Shown: positions 55,675-64,000 of the stretch, in pieces
Position numbering within the stretch: the first letter of the stretch is position 1
How the letters are laid out: every line of letters begins with the position of its first letter
DNA from: an uncultured Chlorobiaceae bacterium
GTDB lineage: Bacteria; Bacteroidota; Chlorobiia; Chlorobiales; Chlorobiaceae
Length of the DNA stretch: 64,000 nt
Assembly (NCBI GenBank): GCA_903824045.1
Contig: CAIJVD010000024.1
Coordinates: 27,858-91,857, forward strand
Direction of reading: 5' to 3'
Translations under genes and position numbers: made by a program
Notes under the pieces: generated by a model
What the model was told of the DNA's origin: nothing
The model's input: only the letters and a program-made list of their open reading frames with translations
Databases searched by the model: none

Positions 55675-56384
55675 CTGCCCTCCGCTCCCTTCCTCGTTAT
55701 CCTGTAGATATTGACCGACACCGCCTGTGTTCCGCCACGGTACTCCCGGGCGAACGGAACTACCGTAAAACCATTCTCCTCGGCCAGCTCCACAAACTGG
55801 GCGGCCATTCTCCGTCGGGGATCAGCAATATATGCCTCCCCCTCCGGCTTGAGAAGCTTGTCGATCGCATAGACTATGGGAAGCAGGTTCACCCGCTCGT
55901 AAAGCACATCGGCGGCAAAGAGCAGATCGAATTTTTCAGGGCACTCCACCTGCCGCCAGTCAAGACGGGCGATCTCAAGATCCACCCCGTTTTTCAGGGC
56001 ATTGTATTGTATAAATCGGAGTGCCTCCAAAGAGTAATCGGTAGCGTAGACGCTTGCCCCCTTCGAAGCGGCGACAACCGAGACCATCCCGACGCCCGCG
56101 CCAAGCTCGAGCGCGCGAAGACCCTGAAGCGGCCGTTCACCGGAAAGAAATGTGGAGAGCGTTATGGCTGAAGGCCATATCTCCGCCCAGTAGGGCATCT
56201 GCTCATCCTTGACAAACTCTTCAGGAGAGATCCGGTCGAGCAGGGCATAGCTGTCGAGCACCGAGAGAAAAATGAAGGGACGGCCGCCGAAATCGTAGTG
56301 ATGCTCGGCAAGCTCATATTCAAGCGCCAATGCAGCGCGCTTCTCTTGCAGCTCCTCGCTCCGGGCAACTTCCTTTTGGTGCAT
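55671..56384 (-). CDS. Class I SAM-dependent methyltransferase, lysine-methyltransferase-like
   Basis: A 237-residue methyltransferase. DEQMPYWAEIWPSAITLSTF near residue 60 and motif I ALELGAGVGMVSVVAASKGA near 92, followed by YATDYSLEALRF and LLFAADVLYERVNL, are the pattern of the METTL16/21/EEF2KMT-like family (PF10294 type) that methylates protein lysines. The substrate here is unknown. It is the first gene of a three-gene overlap cluster with the propeller-like protein and xerC. It lies divergent to queF. Confidence 0.82.
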   Translation of the reverse strand: MHQKEVARSEELQEKRAALALEYELAEHHYDFGGRPFIFLSVLDSYALLDRISPEEFVKDEQMPYWAEIWPSAITLSTFLSGERPLQGLRALELGAGVGMVSVVAASKGASVYATDYSLEALRFIQYNALKNGVDLEIARLDWRQVECPEKFDLLFAADVLYERVNLLPIVYAIDKLLKPEGEAYIADPRRRMAAQFVELAEENGFTVVPFAREYRGGTQAVSVNIYRITRKGAEGR

Positions 56385-56557
56385 GATAGCGTGTTTTTTT
56401 TATCGCGCCTGCCATTCGCCATTTTCGGCAGAAAAGGGGCGGTGAGGATTAATAACCAGCTGAATTTACCGAAAATCGCGGCGGATTTCTATTTTGCACC
56501 AGAAAAGAGCCCGTTTTACGGGCCATCACCTTCACACAAAAACCAATCCCGCAACCG

Positions 56558-56902
56558 ATGAAAAGAGAAATTCTTGAGGTCTTCGACAACACCTACCCCC
56601 AGAGGGAGTACATCATCGAGATCGTCAACCCCGAATTCACCTCCGTCTGTCCCATAACCGGACTGCCCGATTTCGGCACAATAACCGTCCGCTATGTGCC
56701 CGACCGCAGCTGCATCGAGCTGAAATCGTTGAAATACTACTATTTCGAGTTCCGCAATGCGGGAATCTTCTACGAGAACATCACCAACAGAATCCTCGAC
56801 GACCTGGTCGCCGTCCTCGAGCCGCGCTCACTCAGTGTAAAAACCGAATGGAAAGCGAGAGGGGGCATCACCGAAACCGTCACCGTCGACTACACGGCCT
56901 GA
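56558..56902 (+). CDS. queF: NADPH-dependent 7-cyano-7-deazaguanine reductase
   Basis: A 114-residue QueF of the short (unimodular) type that reduces preQ0 to preQ1 in queuosine synthesis. The active-site cysteine is in [16 protein letters not shown] near residue 31, and the QueF motif [14 protein letters not shown] is near 54-66. No queC, queD, queE or tgt is nearby. A terminator shared with the convergent pscC follows. Confidence 0.95.
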   Translation: MKREILEVFDNTYPQREYIIEIVNPEFTSVCPITGLPDFGTITVRYVPDRSCIELKSLKYYYFEFRNAGIFYENITNRILDDLVAVLEPRSLSVKTEWKARGGITETVTVDYTA

Positions 56903-56922
56903 TGCCGCTAAGAGATGAAACG

Positions 56923-56955
56923 AAAAAGCCCCGGAGGGAGACCCCGGGGCTTTTT
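56923..56955. terminator. Bidirectional terminator between queF and pscC
   Basis: AAAAAGCCCCGG (56923-56934) pairs with CCGGGGCTTTTT (56944-56955). A and T runs on both flanks allow termination of queF and of the converging pscC transcript. Confidence 0.92.
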
Positions 56956-56976
56956 GCAGAGCTGTACTAATCTTCC

Positions 56977-57621
56977 TCAGAGCTTCTCGTTCAGATACTT
57001 CATGATAATAGCACCATCTTCCGGCGTTATGCCCGAACCTGGCTGTTGCAGCATCCTGGTAACGATAATATCGATCTTGCCTGTCTTCTTGTACTTGGTG
57101 CGCAGCACGTCCATCGTCGAAGCCTGTGTATGGCACTTGTTGCAGCGCTGCTCCCAGAGAGCCTTGGCCCCGTTAAAATCAAATCCCGGAGGGGCAAGAG
57201 GGACATTGGGCGAATAGACCGGTTTTGCAAGAAAAGCGGTCCACTCGTCGACCGAACGGATATAGGTTCCATCCTTAAGGGTGGTCCGACCCGACTCGGT
57301 TCTGCCTACCAGTCCATTTGGCAGCAGCCAGACCGAGCCGAACATGGCGGCAACGATAATGATAATGGTAAGAGGGAAGCTCAGGAACCACTTGTCATTG
57401 ATGCGCGCGGACATCTTGCCAAGGCCCATGATGACCAGAGAGGCAAAGCAGATAAGGGCAATCCAGCCTCCGAAGGATTTAAGCGGGGTCAGAATGGCCG
57501 AGATGTTTGGCGCCGGCACCTCATATCCTGTTATAAAAGACAACCCGAAAAAAAGCGACCCCATCAGGAGAGCACCGCCTGCTGCCAGAGCGAGAAGCTT
57601 ACCATTTGATTTGTTGTCCAT
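56977..57621 (-). CDS. pscC: Photosystem P840 reaction-centre cytochrome c (cytochrome c-z)
   Basis: A 214-residue protein with three N-terminal membrane helices (about 8-32 LLALAAGGALLMGSLFFGLS, 50-70 WIALICFASLVIMGLGK and 82-105 FLSFPLTIIIIVAAMFGSVW) and a C-terminal soluble heme domain with one CNKCH motif near residue 156 and a likely axial Met in VTRMLQQPGSGI. This exact design and the start MDNKSNGKLLALA are those of PscC, which gives electrons to P840 in green sulfur bacteria. The ATG at 57621 is preferred by similarity; the frame is open to 57657. It diverges from ppc. Confidence 0.93.
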   Translation of the reverse strand: MDNKSNGKLLALAAGGALLMGSLFFGLSFITGYEVPAPNISAILTPLKSFGGWIALICFASLVIMGLGKMSARINDKWFLSFPLTIIIIVAAMFGSVWLLPNGLVGRTESGRTTLKDGTYIRSVDEWTAFLAKPVYSPNVPLAPPGFDFNGAKALWEQRCNKCHTQASTMDVLRTKYKKTGKIDIIVTRMLQQPGSGITPEDGAIIMKYLNEKL

Positions 57622-57858
57622 GTCAGATAATGGATTAGGTGTTATTGGCTTATCCAAAATTATAAATCAAGATAAGCATAATTAGTAAAGGGGGCAAACA
57701 GAAACAGTGAAAAAGCTCTCCTTTTGCCGCCAGGCGTCTCGTCACCCTCTTTACCTTTCATATGATATGGCTTTCCGGGAGAAATGGCCGCTTGCAACTG
57801 AACCGTTTTTTTCGAATACTGCAAAAAGTAACGCCCAATAAAGCAACCGCCTCCCCCA

Positions 57859-60615
57859 ATGATAACGACCACCAGCAGCGTCATCGATTTCGAAAAAGCC
57901 GAACGCGATTTCACCTTTCTCTGCGACTGCTTCCGGGAGGTGCTCTGCGGCCTCGGGGAGCAGGAGCTTGCCCGCCATCTCCCCTGGCAGAACGCAGGCA
58001 ATCCCCTGGAGTGCTATCCGGATGCCAGCCGGGCCATACAGGCATTCTCCATATTCTTCCAGCTTCTCAACATGGCCGAGGAGAACTCAGCGGCGCAGAA
58101 CAGGCGTGCGCTCGAGGCCGAAAAGGGTACGGCTCACCTGAACGGTCTCTGGGGCAGAACGCTCCTGCGATTCCGCGAACTGGGCATTTCCGAAGATGAC
58201 ATCTGCACGAAGCTTCCGGAGGTGAGCATCGAGGCGGCACTCACCGCCCATCCCACCGAAGCCAAGCGCAAAAGCGTGCTTGAGCAGCATCGCCAGCTCT
58301 ACCTGCTCGTGGTCAAACGCGAGAACCAGATGTGGACCCCGCAGGAGCAGCTCGACATCCGCAACGAGATCAAGGTGGTCATGGAACGGCTCTGGAGAAC
58401 CGGTGAGATTCTCTTCGAAAAACCCGAAGTGGCTGATGAACGAAGAAACGTCATTCACTACCTGAACAATATCTTTCCCGAGGTCATTCCCATGCTCGAC
58501 AAGCGCCTCCTGCAGGCGTGGAGCGAGACCGGCTTTGACCCCGACATGCTCTCCGACCCCGAGAATCTGCCCAGGCTCAGCTTCGGAAGCTGGGTAGGCG
58601 GCGACCGGGACGGCCACCCTCTTGTCACTGCCGGAGTAACCGCCGAAACCCTCACCGAGATGCGCCGCACCTCCGTAAAGCTGGTGAGACGCTATCTCAG
58701 GGAACTTGCCTCCAAACTGAGCCTCTCCGAAACCCTCCAGACCCCCTTCGCCCCCCTTCAGCTCCGCATTGAGGAGCTAACCCTGAAACTCGGAGAAAAA
58801 GGCAGAGCGGCCCTCAAGAGAAACCGCCATGAACCCTGGCGCCAGTTCCTGAACCTGCTTATTGCCGCCCTTCCGCTCGATGAAGAGCGGGATGCTCTCC
58901 CCCGTCACTTCCGCTACACCGACTCCGAAGAGCTGCTCCTTGACCTGACGCTCCTGCGCCGTTCCCTGCTTGAAATCGGGGCACGCCATATCGCCGATAC
59001 CGAGCTGTCACCTGTCTTCCGTATCGTGCAGACCTTCGGCTTCCATCTCGGCAGGCTCGACATCCGCCAGAACAGCGGGTTCCACGAACTCGCCCTCTCT
59101 CAGCTGATGAACGCTGCCGGCCTTGACGGCAACGGGTTTCTTGAGTGGAACGAAGCCGAACGAAGGGCATTCCTCGACCGGGAACTTTGCTCTCCGCGCC
59201 CCTTTACCCATCCCGACATGACCGCCGGCGCTGAGGCTGAAGCGGTACTTGCCTGCTACAGGGTAGTTCTCGCCCACAGCAAGGAGTATGGCACCGGCGG
59301 GCTTGGCTCCCTGATCGTCAGCATGACCAGAAACGTCTCCGACCTTCTGATCGTCTACCTTTTTGCCCGCGAGGTAGGATTGATGGTGCCCACAGCTTCC
59401 GGAGACGCCTGCATGCTCCCTGTCGTACCGCTCTTTGAGACTATCGATGACCTGAAGAAAAGTCCAGCGATACTCGAGGAGTTTCTTCGCCACCCCGCAA
59501 CCCGACGCAACCTCGATTACCTTGCCGCATCATCCGGCCGCGGAAGCCGGGTACAGAAGGTGATGATCGGGTACAGCGACAGCAACAAGGACGGCGGGAT
59601 TTTTGCAAGCACCTGGACGCTCTACCGCGCTCAGGAGGCGCTCCTCGAGGCTGGGCGCCGCTCTGCCACCGACATCCTCTTTTTCCACGGCAGGGGGGGC
59701 AGCATCAGCCGGGGCGCCGGACCGACACACCGCTTCATCAAGGCCCAGCCGCGCGGCTCATTCAATGCCGGAGTCTGCTTCACCGAACAGGGAGAGACCA
59801 TCGCACAGAAATATGCCAACCGTATCAGCGCCGTCTACAATCTCGAGCTCTTCATGGCGGGCGTCACGGGAGCATGCATCCGCCAGCAGGAGGAAAGACC
59901 GCCGGCGCACCCTCTGGAGCACTCCATGGACATGCTCTCCGATACCAGCTACCTTGCCTACCGCAAGCTGATCGGCGGAACCGGATTTCTCACCTTCTTT
60001 CGACAGGCCACCCCGATCGACATCATCGAAGCCGCAAGGATCGGCTCGCGTCCGGCGCGGCGAAGCGGTCAGGCAAGCATTGAGGATTTGCGCGCCATCC
60101 CCTGGGTGTTCAGCTGGAACCAGGCACGATTTTTTCTTTCGGGATGGTACGGCGTCGGCTCCGCACTCCAGCAGCTCAAAGAGAGCAGCCCCGCATCATT
60201 CGAGGAGATTCTCAACCGAAGCCACGCTTGGGCGCCCCTGCGCTACATCATAAGCAATGCCGATACCAGCCTTGCCGCAGTCGACCTCGAAATCGCGCGC
60301 CAATACGCCGAACTGGTCAGCGACGACACTATCAGGACAACCTATCTCCAGATGATCGAAGCGGAGTACCACCTCACCAAATCACTCATCGACGAGCTGT
60401 TCTCGGTTCCTCTCAAAACCCAGCGCCTCAATGTCGACCGCTTCATCATCCAGCGCCGCGAAGGTCTCGACCTGCTGCACCACCGCCAGATAAGCATGCT
60501 CAAAGAGTGGCGCGCCGCGATGAAAGAGGGAAAAGAAGAAGACGCCCACCGCATGCTCCCCGAACTCTTTCTCACGGTCAACGCCATCTCCGGAGGACTG
60601 CGGACCACCGGGTAG
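57859..60615 (+). CDS. ppc: Phosphoenolpyruvate carboxylase
   Basis: A 918-residue enzyme that carboxylates PEP to oxaloacetate, topping up the reductive TCA cycle. The catalytic histidine is in ALTAHPTEAKRKS (about residue 132), the second signature is QKVMIGYSDSNKDGGIFAS (about 566-584) and the mobile loop is FFHGRGGSISRGAGP (about 608-622). FGSWVGGDRDGHP and the LDIRQNSGFH region are also intact. The extreme C-terminus is GGLRTTG where most enzymes have RNTG. Its stop codon is followed at once by a GTGGAC-family repeat. Confidence 0.96.
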   Translation: MITTTSSVIDFEKAERDFTFLCDCFREVLCGLGEQELARHLPWQNAGNPLECYPDASRAIQAFSIFFQLLNMAEENSAAQNRRALEAEKGTAHLNGLWGRTLLRFRELGISEDDICTKLPEVSIEAALTAHPTEAKRKSVLEQHRQLYLLVVKRENQMWTPQEQLDIRNEIKVVMERLWRTGEILFEKPEVADERRNVIHYLNNIFPEVIPMLDKRLLQAWSETGFDPDMLSDPENLPRLSFGSWVGGDRDGHPLVTAGVTAETLTEMRRTSVKLVRRYLRELASKLSLSETLQTPFAPLQLRIEELTLKLGEKGRAALKRNRHEPWRQFLNLLIAALPLDEERDALPRHFRYTDSEELLLDLTLLRRSLLEIGARHIADTELSPVFRIVQTFGFHLGRLDIRQNSGFHELALSQLMNAAGLDGNGFLEWNEAERRAFLDRELCSPRPFTHPDMTAGAEAEAVLACYRVVLAHSKEYGTGGLGSLIVSMTRNVSDLLIVYLFAREVGLMVPTASGDACMLPVVPLFETIDDLKKSPAILEEFLRHPATRRNLDYLAASSGRGSRVQKVMIGYSDSNKDGGIFASTWTLYRAQEALLEAGRRSATDILFFHGRGGSISRGAGPTHRFIKAQPRGSFNAGVCFTEQGETIAQKYANRISAVYNLELFMAGVTGACIRQQEERPPAHPLEHSMDMLSDTSYLAYRKLIGGTGFLTFFRQATPIDIIEAARIGSRPARRSGQASIEDLRAIPWVFSWNQARFFLSGWYGVGSALQQLKESSPASFEEILNRSHAWAPLRYIISNADTSLAAVDLEIARQYAELVSDDTIRTTYLQMIEAEYHLTKSLIDELFSVPLKTQRLNVDRFIIQRREGLDLLHHRQISMLKEWRAAMKEGKEEDAHRMLPELFLTVNAISGGLRTTG

Positions 60616-60695
60616 GAGAAGAGCGAGGAAAAGCGCTGGTGGACAAGAAAGATGGTGGACAAAGTGGACACTGGTGGACGGCGCGAAAAGGAAGA
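60616..60695. repeat. GTGGAC-family intergenic repeat, copy 3
   Basis: Directly behind the ppc stop codon, in the 157-bp gap before comM. GTGGAC occurs at 60639, 60655, 60664 and 60674, preceded by gagaagagcg and agcgctg and followed by gcgcgaaaaggaag, which is also in copy 2. The agcgctggtggac arm is the reverse complement of the right end of copy 1. There are no inverted hexamers in this copy. Confidence 0.8.
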
Positions 60696-60772
60696 ATGTG
60701 GCGATCTTCCCTCTCTAAAAAAAAGCGTTATTTTTGCGTACTTTTCCTATCTTGAAGAAAACGCAAAAACCG

Positions 60773-62320
60773 ATGCTCTCAACCCTCAATGCGGCGGCGC
60801 TGATCGGTATTGATGCCATCAAGGTGGCGGTCGAAACCAATGTGAGCGGCGGAATCCCCTCCTTTACGGTTGTCGGGTTGCCGGACAACGCCATCAGGGA
60901 GAGCCGGGAGCGGATTCTCACGGCCATCCGGAACTCCGGCTTTGAAATACCCCCAAAAAAAATTACGGTCAACCTTGCTCCCGCCGATATCCGCAAAGAG
61001 GGTACCGCGTTCGACCTGCCGATTGCCATCGGTCTGCTCGGCTCGCTCAACCTCATAAGCCACCGCTTCGAGGATACGCTCATTCTCGGAGAGCTGGCGC
61101 TTGACGGCGCGCTGCGAAGAGTCAACGGAGCGCTGCCGGTTGCAATCATGGCCGGAAAAGAGGGGATAAGGCGACTGATTCTTCCCAGAGAAAACGCCCC
61201 GGAGGCAGCCGTGGCGGTATCGGCATCAAAAAAAGAGATCGAAGTCTACGGGGTCGAAACCCTGAACGAAACCGTCGCCCTCATTAGCGGCCGAGGCGGC
61301 AACCCACCGGTAAGCGTTGATGTCACCGAACTCTTCAACAGCGAACCGGAATATCCTGTCGATTTTGCCGACATCAAGGGGCAAGGGGCGACAAAAAAAG
61401 CGCTTGAAATTGCCGCGGCGGGGGGACACAATATTTTGATGGTCGGCCCGCCCGGCAGCGGCAAGACCATGCTTGCAAAGTCAATGGCGGGGATACTCCC
61501 CCCTCTCAGCTTCGAAGAGTCACTCGAAACAACAAAAATCTATTCGGTTGCAAACCTGCTTGAGCACCAGCACCCGCTCATGGTCACCCGCCCCTTCCGC
61601 AGCCCCCATCATACGACAAGCAATATCGCCCTGATCGGCGGTGGACCAACGGCAAAACCCGGGGAGGTCAGCCTTGCCCACAACGGCATCCTCTTTCTCG
61701 ACGAACTGCCCGAGTTCACACGAAACGCCCTTGAGGTGCTCCGCCAGCCCCTCGAAGATCGCGAGGTCACCGTATCGCGAATCTCAATCACCACCCGCTA
61801 CCCGGCAGGCTTCATGCTCATCGCCGCAATGAACCCGAGCCCGGCCGGAGCACTGAAAGACCGCGAAGGCAACCTCACGGCAACTCCGCCCCAGATCCAG
61901 CGCTACCTCTCAAAAATCTCCGGACCGCTGCTCGACCGGATCGACATCCACGTTGATGTGCCGAAGGTCGAGAACGCCGACCTCTTCGCCTCCTCATCGG
62001 CTGAAAGCTCGCAAACCATCCGCAAAAGGGTCATCGCCGCCCGAAAGATCCAGCATGAGCGGTTTGCCTCAAGCGGCATCTTCACCAACGCCCAAATGAA
62101 TGCAAAGCAGATCAAAACCTTCTGCCCTCTCGACCAGGAAAGCTCCGCCAAGCTTATGGATGCCATGAACAGCCGGAACCTTTCAGCCCGGGCGCACGAC
62201 CGGATCATCAAGGTAAGTCGCACCATCGCCGACCTCGACGGGGCCGACTCGATTGCCATGAAGCATCTCATCCAGGCCATCCAGTACCGCAACCTCGACC
62301 GCGATTTCTGGAGTTTTTGA
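60773..62320 (+). CDS. comM: YifB/ComM family AAA+ Mg-chelatase-like protein
   Basis: A 515-residue protein with an N-terminal Lon-like/ChlI domain (about 1-170, ALIGIDAIKVAVETNVSGG and GLPDNAIRESRERI) and an AAA+ domain with Walker A VGPPGSGKTMLAKSMAGIL near residue 226 and Walker B ILFLDELPEF near 305, then SPHHTTSN and DRIDIHVDVP. ComM is a branch-migration helicase used in natural transformation. It resembles the ChlI subunit of magnesium chelatase, but the N-terminal domain and lack of VWA partner genes make ComM the better call. The ATG at 60773 is used. Confidence 0.92.
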   Translation: MLSTLNAAALIGIDAIKVAVETNVSGGIPSFTVVGLPDNAIRESRERILTAIRNSGFEIPPKKITVNLAPADIRKEGTAFDLPIAIGLLGSLNLISHRFEDTLILGELALDGALRRVNGALPVAIMAGKEGIRRLILPRENAPEAAVAVSASKKEIEVYGVETLNETVALISGRGGNPPVSVDVTELFNSEPEYPVDFADIKGQGATKKALEIAAAGGHNILMVGPPGSGKTMLAKSMAGILPPLSFEESLETTKIYSVANLLEHQHPLMVTRPFRSPHHTTSNIALIGGGPTAKPGEVSLAHNGILFLDELPEFTRNALEVLRQPLEDREVTVSRISITTRYPAGFMLIAAMNPSPAGALKDREGNLTATPPQIQRYLSKISGPLLDRIDIHVDVPKVENADLFASSSAESSQTIRKRVIAARKIQHERFASSGIFTNAQMNAKQIKTFCPLDQESSAKLMDAMNSRNLSARAHDRIIKVSRTIADLDGADSIAMKHLIQAIQYRNLDRDFWSF

Positions 62321-62417
62321 GAGCGGATGCCTCATCCGGAAGCGATGAAATTGTTCCGGCTCTGACTATATTGGCGCATTCACTCTCATGAGGGCAGAAC
62401 AACAAAAACGGAGCTTT

Positions 62418-63713
62418 ATGAAACTGCGTTACACTCTCCTGCTTGCCGGCTCACTCTTTGCCGCAGCACCAGGCTTTGCCGCCGAAACCCCGGACCCCCA
62501 GACTCTTCTCAACCAGCGCATCAGCCGCCTGGAGCAGGAGCTGGCCGAGCTGAAAGCGCTCATCAAAAACACCCCCGCCCCGGCTCAGGCACTCGCGGCT
62601 CCGACTGTTTCCACCGCCTCGGGAGCAAAAATTCAGCTCTACGGCTTTGCCCGGTTTGACGCATCATACGATTCCGGAATAATGGTGCCCGGCAACATCG
62701 CCCTCTACGCAAAACAGAGGGCTGGCGGCAGGAGCGACGCCGAATGGAACCTGACAGCAGGGGCCACAAGGCTCGGCCTTAACCTCAGCGGCCCCGACAC
62801 CCCCGACATGAAGCTTACGGGCAACCTCGAATTTGACTTTCTCAGCAATCTCGGTGCAGAAAACAACTCAAGTCCCCGCCTGCGTCACGGCTACCTCAAG
62901 GCCTTCTGGCCCGCATCCGACTTCAGCATCGTCGCCGGCCAGACCTGGGATCTCGTCTCCGCTCTCATCCCCTTTGTGGACGACCCGGCCATCATGTGGG
63001 ATGCCGGCAACATCGGAGGACGCCATCCGCAGCTCCGTATAACAAAGGGGCTCCCTGCCGGTGAAAAAGGCCGTCTGGAAGTGGCAATAGCCGCATCGCG
63101 AACCATCGGCGAAACCAATACAACTGCAGGCGTAAGCGCAACCGATCCCGGCAAGGATGCAGCAATGCCGACACTTCAGGGAAGGGTTGCCTGGTCCGGC
63201 CCGGTGCTGACAGGAAGCCAGCCGGCAACGATAGGCATCTCCGGCCACTACGGCCAAGAGGAGTGGGACAGCAACAACACGGGAAGCCATAAAACGCTTG
63301 ACTCATGGTCGTGCAACCTCGAACTCGCCATGCCGATCTGTCAAAAGCTGACTCTGGCAGGTGAATACTTTACCGGAACAAATCTCGATGACTACTGGGG
63401 AGGGATCGGCCAGGGCGTCAATACCACCAGGACGAAAGAGATCCGTGCACACGGCGGATGGGCTGCGGCAAGGTTTGCCGTGAATGCAGAGACCACTGTC
63501 TGCCTTGGAGCAGGTATCGATGAACCTAACGACAGTGATTTGAGCGCAGGAACGGCAAGGACAAGAAACCAGACCATTTTCGGAACGCTGACCAACAAGG
63601 TATCGCCGAACATGATCCTCGGCCTTCAGCTCGGACAGTGGAGAACCAGCTACTTCAACGGCGACCAGGGTAACGCCCTAAGAGCGCAAAGCTCGCTGAC
63701 CTACAAATTTTAG
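62418..63713 (+). CDS. Outer-membrane porin with coiled-coil N-terminus (DcaP-like)
   Basis: A 431-residue outer-membrane protein. It has a signal peptide (MKLRYTLLLAGSLFAAAPGFA, cleavage near residue 21), then a short coiled coil (about 26-45, LNQRISRLEQELAELKALIK) as in trimeric DcaP-type channels, and a beta barrel starting with QLYGFARFDASYDSG. The chain ends in the outer-membrane sorting signal SSLTYKF with terminal Phe. The substrate is unknown. The ATG at 62418 is supported by GGAG five bases upstream; the earlier ATG at 62388 would put charged residues before the signal peptide. A tandem repeat array begins right after its stop. Confidence 0.87.
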   Translation: MKLRYTLLLAGSLFAAAPGFAAETPDPQTLLNQRISRLEQELAELKALIKNTPAPAQALAAPTVSTASGAKIQLYGFARFDASYDSGIMVPGNIALYAKQRAGGRSDAEWNLTAGATRLGLNLSGPDTPDMKLTGNLEFDFLSNLGAENNSSPRLRHGYLKAFWPASDFSIVAGQTWDLVSALIPFVDDPAIMWDAGNIGGRHPQLRITKGLPAGEKGRLEVAIAASRTIGETNTTAGVSATDPGKDAAMPTLQGRVAWSGPVLTGSQPATIGISGHYGQEEWDSNNTGSHKTLDSWSCNLELAMPICQKLTLAGEYFTGTNLDDYWGGIGQGVNTTRTKEIRAHGGWAAARFAVNAETTVCLGAGIDEPNDSDLSAGTARTRNQTIFGTLTNKVSPNMILGLQLGQWRTSYFNGDQGNALRAQSSLTYKF

Positions 63714-63716
63714 GGA

Positions 63717-64000
63717 AGAAGAGCGCGGGTGGACGCAGGTGGACGAAGAAACTGTGGACAAAAGCGTGGACACAAGTGGACTGCGCAAAGAGGAAGAAAA
63801 CGCCCCCACGTTCACGCCAAGCCCCCAAGCAGAAGAGCGCAGTGGACAAAAGCGTGGACGAAGAAACTGTGGACAGAAGCGTGGACACAAGTGGACTGCG
63901 CGAAGAGGAAGACAACGCCCCCACGTTCACGCCAAGCCCCCAAGCAGAAGAGCGCAGTGGACAAACGCGTGGACGAAGAAACTGTGGACAGAAGCGTGGA
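63717..64000. repeat. GTGGAC-family tandem array, 114-115 bp unit, runs off the edge
   Basis: Two full units (63717-63830, 114 bp; 63831-63945, 115 bp) and the first 55 bases of a third (63946-64000) are seen. Each opens with AGAAGAGCGC, carries four or five GTGGAC hexamers with GACGAAGAAACTGTGGAC in the middle, then tgcgc(a/g)aagaggaag and a shared tail containing cgcccccacgttcacgcc. The units differ at a few bases only, mostly in the first spacer. The array begins three bases after the porin stop codon and continues beyond the window. Confidence 0.92.

Noticed and set aside
60773..62320. Magnesium chelatase subunit (BchI) for bacteriochlorophyll
   Set aside because: The N-terminal Lon-like domain and YifB-type C-terminal region are those of ComM, and no bchD or bchH is nearby.

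Overview
The window is a chromosomal segment of a green sulfur bacterium (Chlorobiaceae; Chlorobium/Pelodictyon group, exact species not determinable by eye). The strongest markers are pscC, the three-helix monoheme cytochrome of the type I P840 reaction centre, at 56977-57621, and a (bacterio)chlorophyll synthase of the BchG/ChlG family at 32134-33132. A homodimeric-type pyruvate:ferredoxin oxidoreductase and a PEP carboxylase fit reductive-TCA autotrophy. Almost everything is housekeeping or core metabolism. I see no rRNA, tRNA, CRISPR array, prophage or intact insertion sequence.

Layout. 1-1604: the start of hemN (minus, runs off the left edge), purE and a cupin gene. 1845-6362: a 1505-residue autotransporter with an internally duplicated passenger. 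6595-9829: NDH-2 with a small membrane protein, then argD with a DUF3098-like protein. 9925-12564: exbB-exbD-exbD-tonB operon (minus). 12861-17494: dnaG, glyA, ribBA. 17723-24798: the C-terminal half of a split carB, a ferritin-like protein, a phosphoesterase, a glucan phosphorylase, pyrD and ispF. 24795-33436: an orphan FtsX-type permease, a PPi-type phosphofructokinase, ilvE-holB, pepP, trpD, bchG and rpmB. 33525-39826: rnhA, an unknown anchored protein, tilS, psd, tatA, recN and dapA. 39976-46499: gcvH-gcvPA, rlmB and nifJ. 46773-53734: a minus-strand run of a TPR lipoprotein, ruvB, a peptide-type permease, its solute-binding protein, hprK and hpf. 53816-57621: xerC with two overlapping genes, queF and pscC. 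57859-63713: ppc, comM and an outer-membrane porin.

Working together, nifJ (pyruvate synthase), ppc, the PPi-type phosphofructokinase and glucan phosphorylase form the carbon core; pscC, bchG and NDH-2 belong to electron transport and pigments; ExbB/ExbD/TonB, the autotransporter and the porin serve the outer envelope. Many genes are packed with ATGA or TGATG overlaps, indicating translational coupling.

The least-explained feature is a dispersed intergenic repeat family built from closely spaced GTGGAC hexamers (or GTCCAC on the other strand). It lies just behind four genes (holB, nifJ, ppc and the porin gene), contains inverted arms in two copies and expands into a 114-115 bp tandem array at the right edge. 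Two other short repeat types occur at 39853-39948 and 41899-41929. Other unusual points are a primase whose CHC2 zinc site has lost three of four ligands, and a 410-residue-spaced duplication in the autotransporter passenger.
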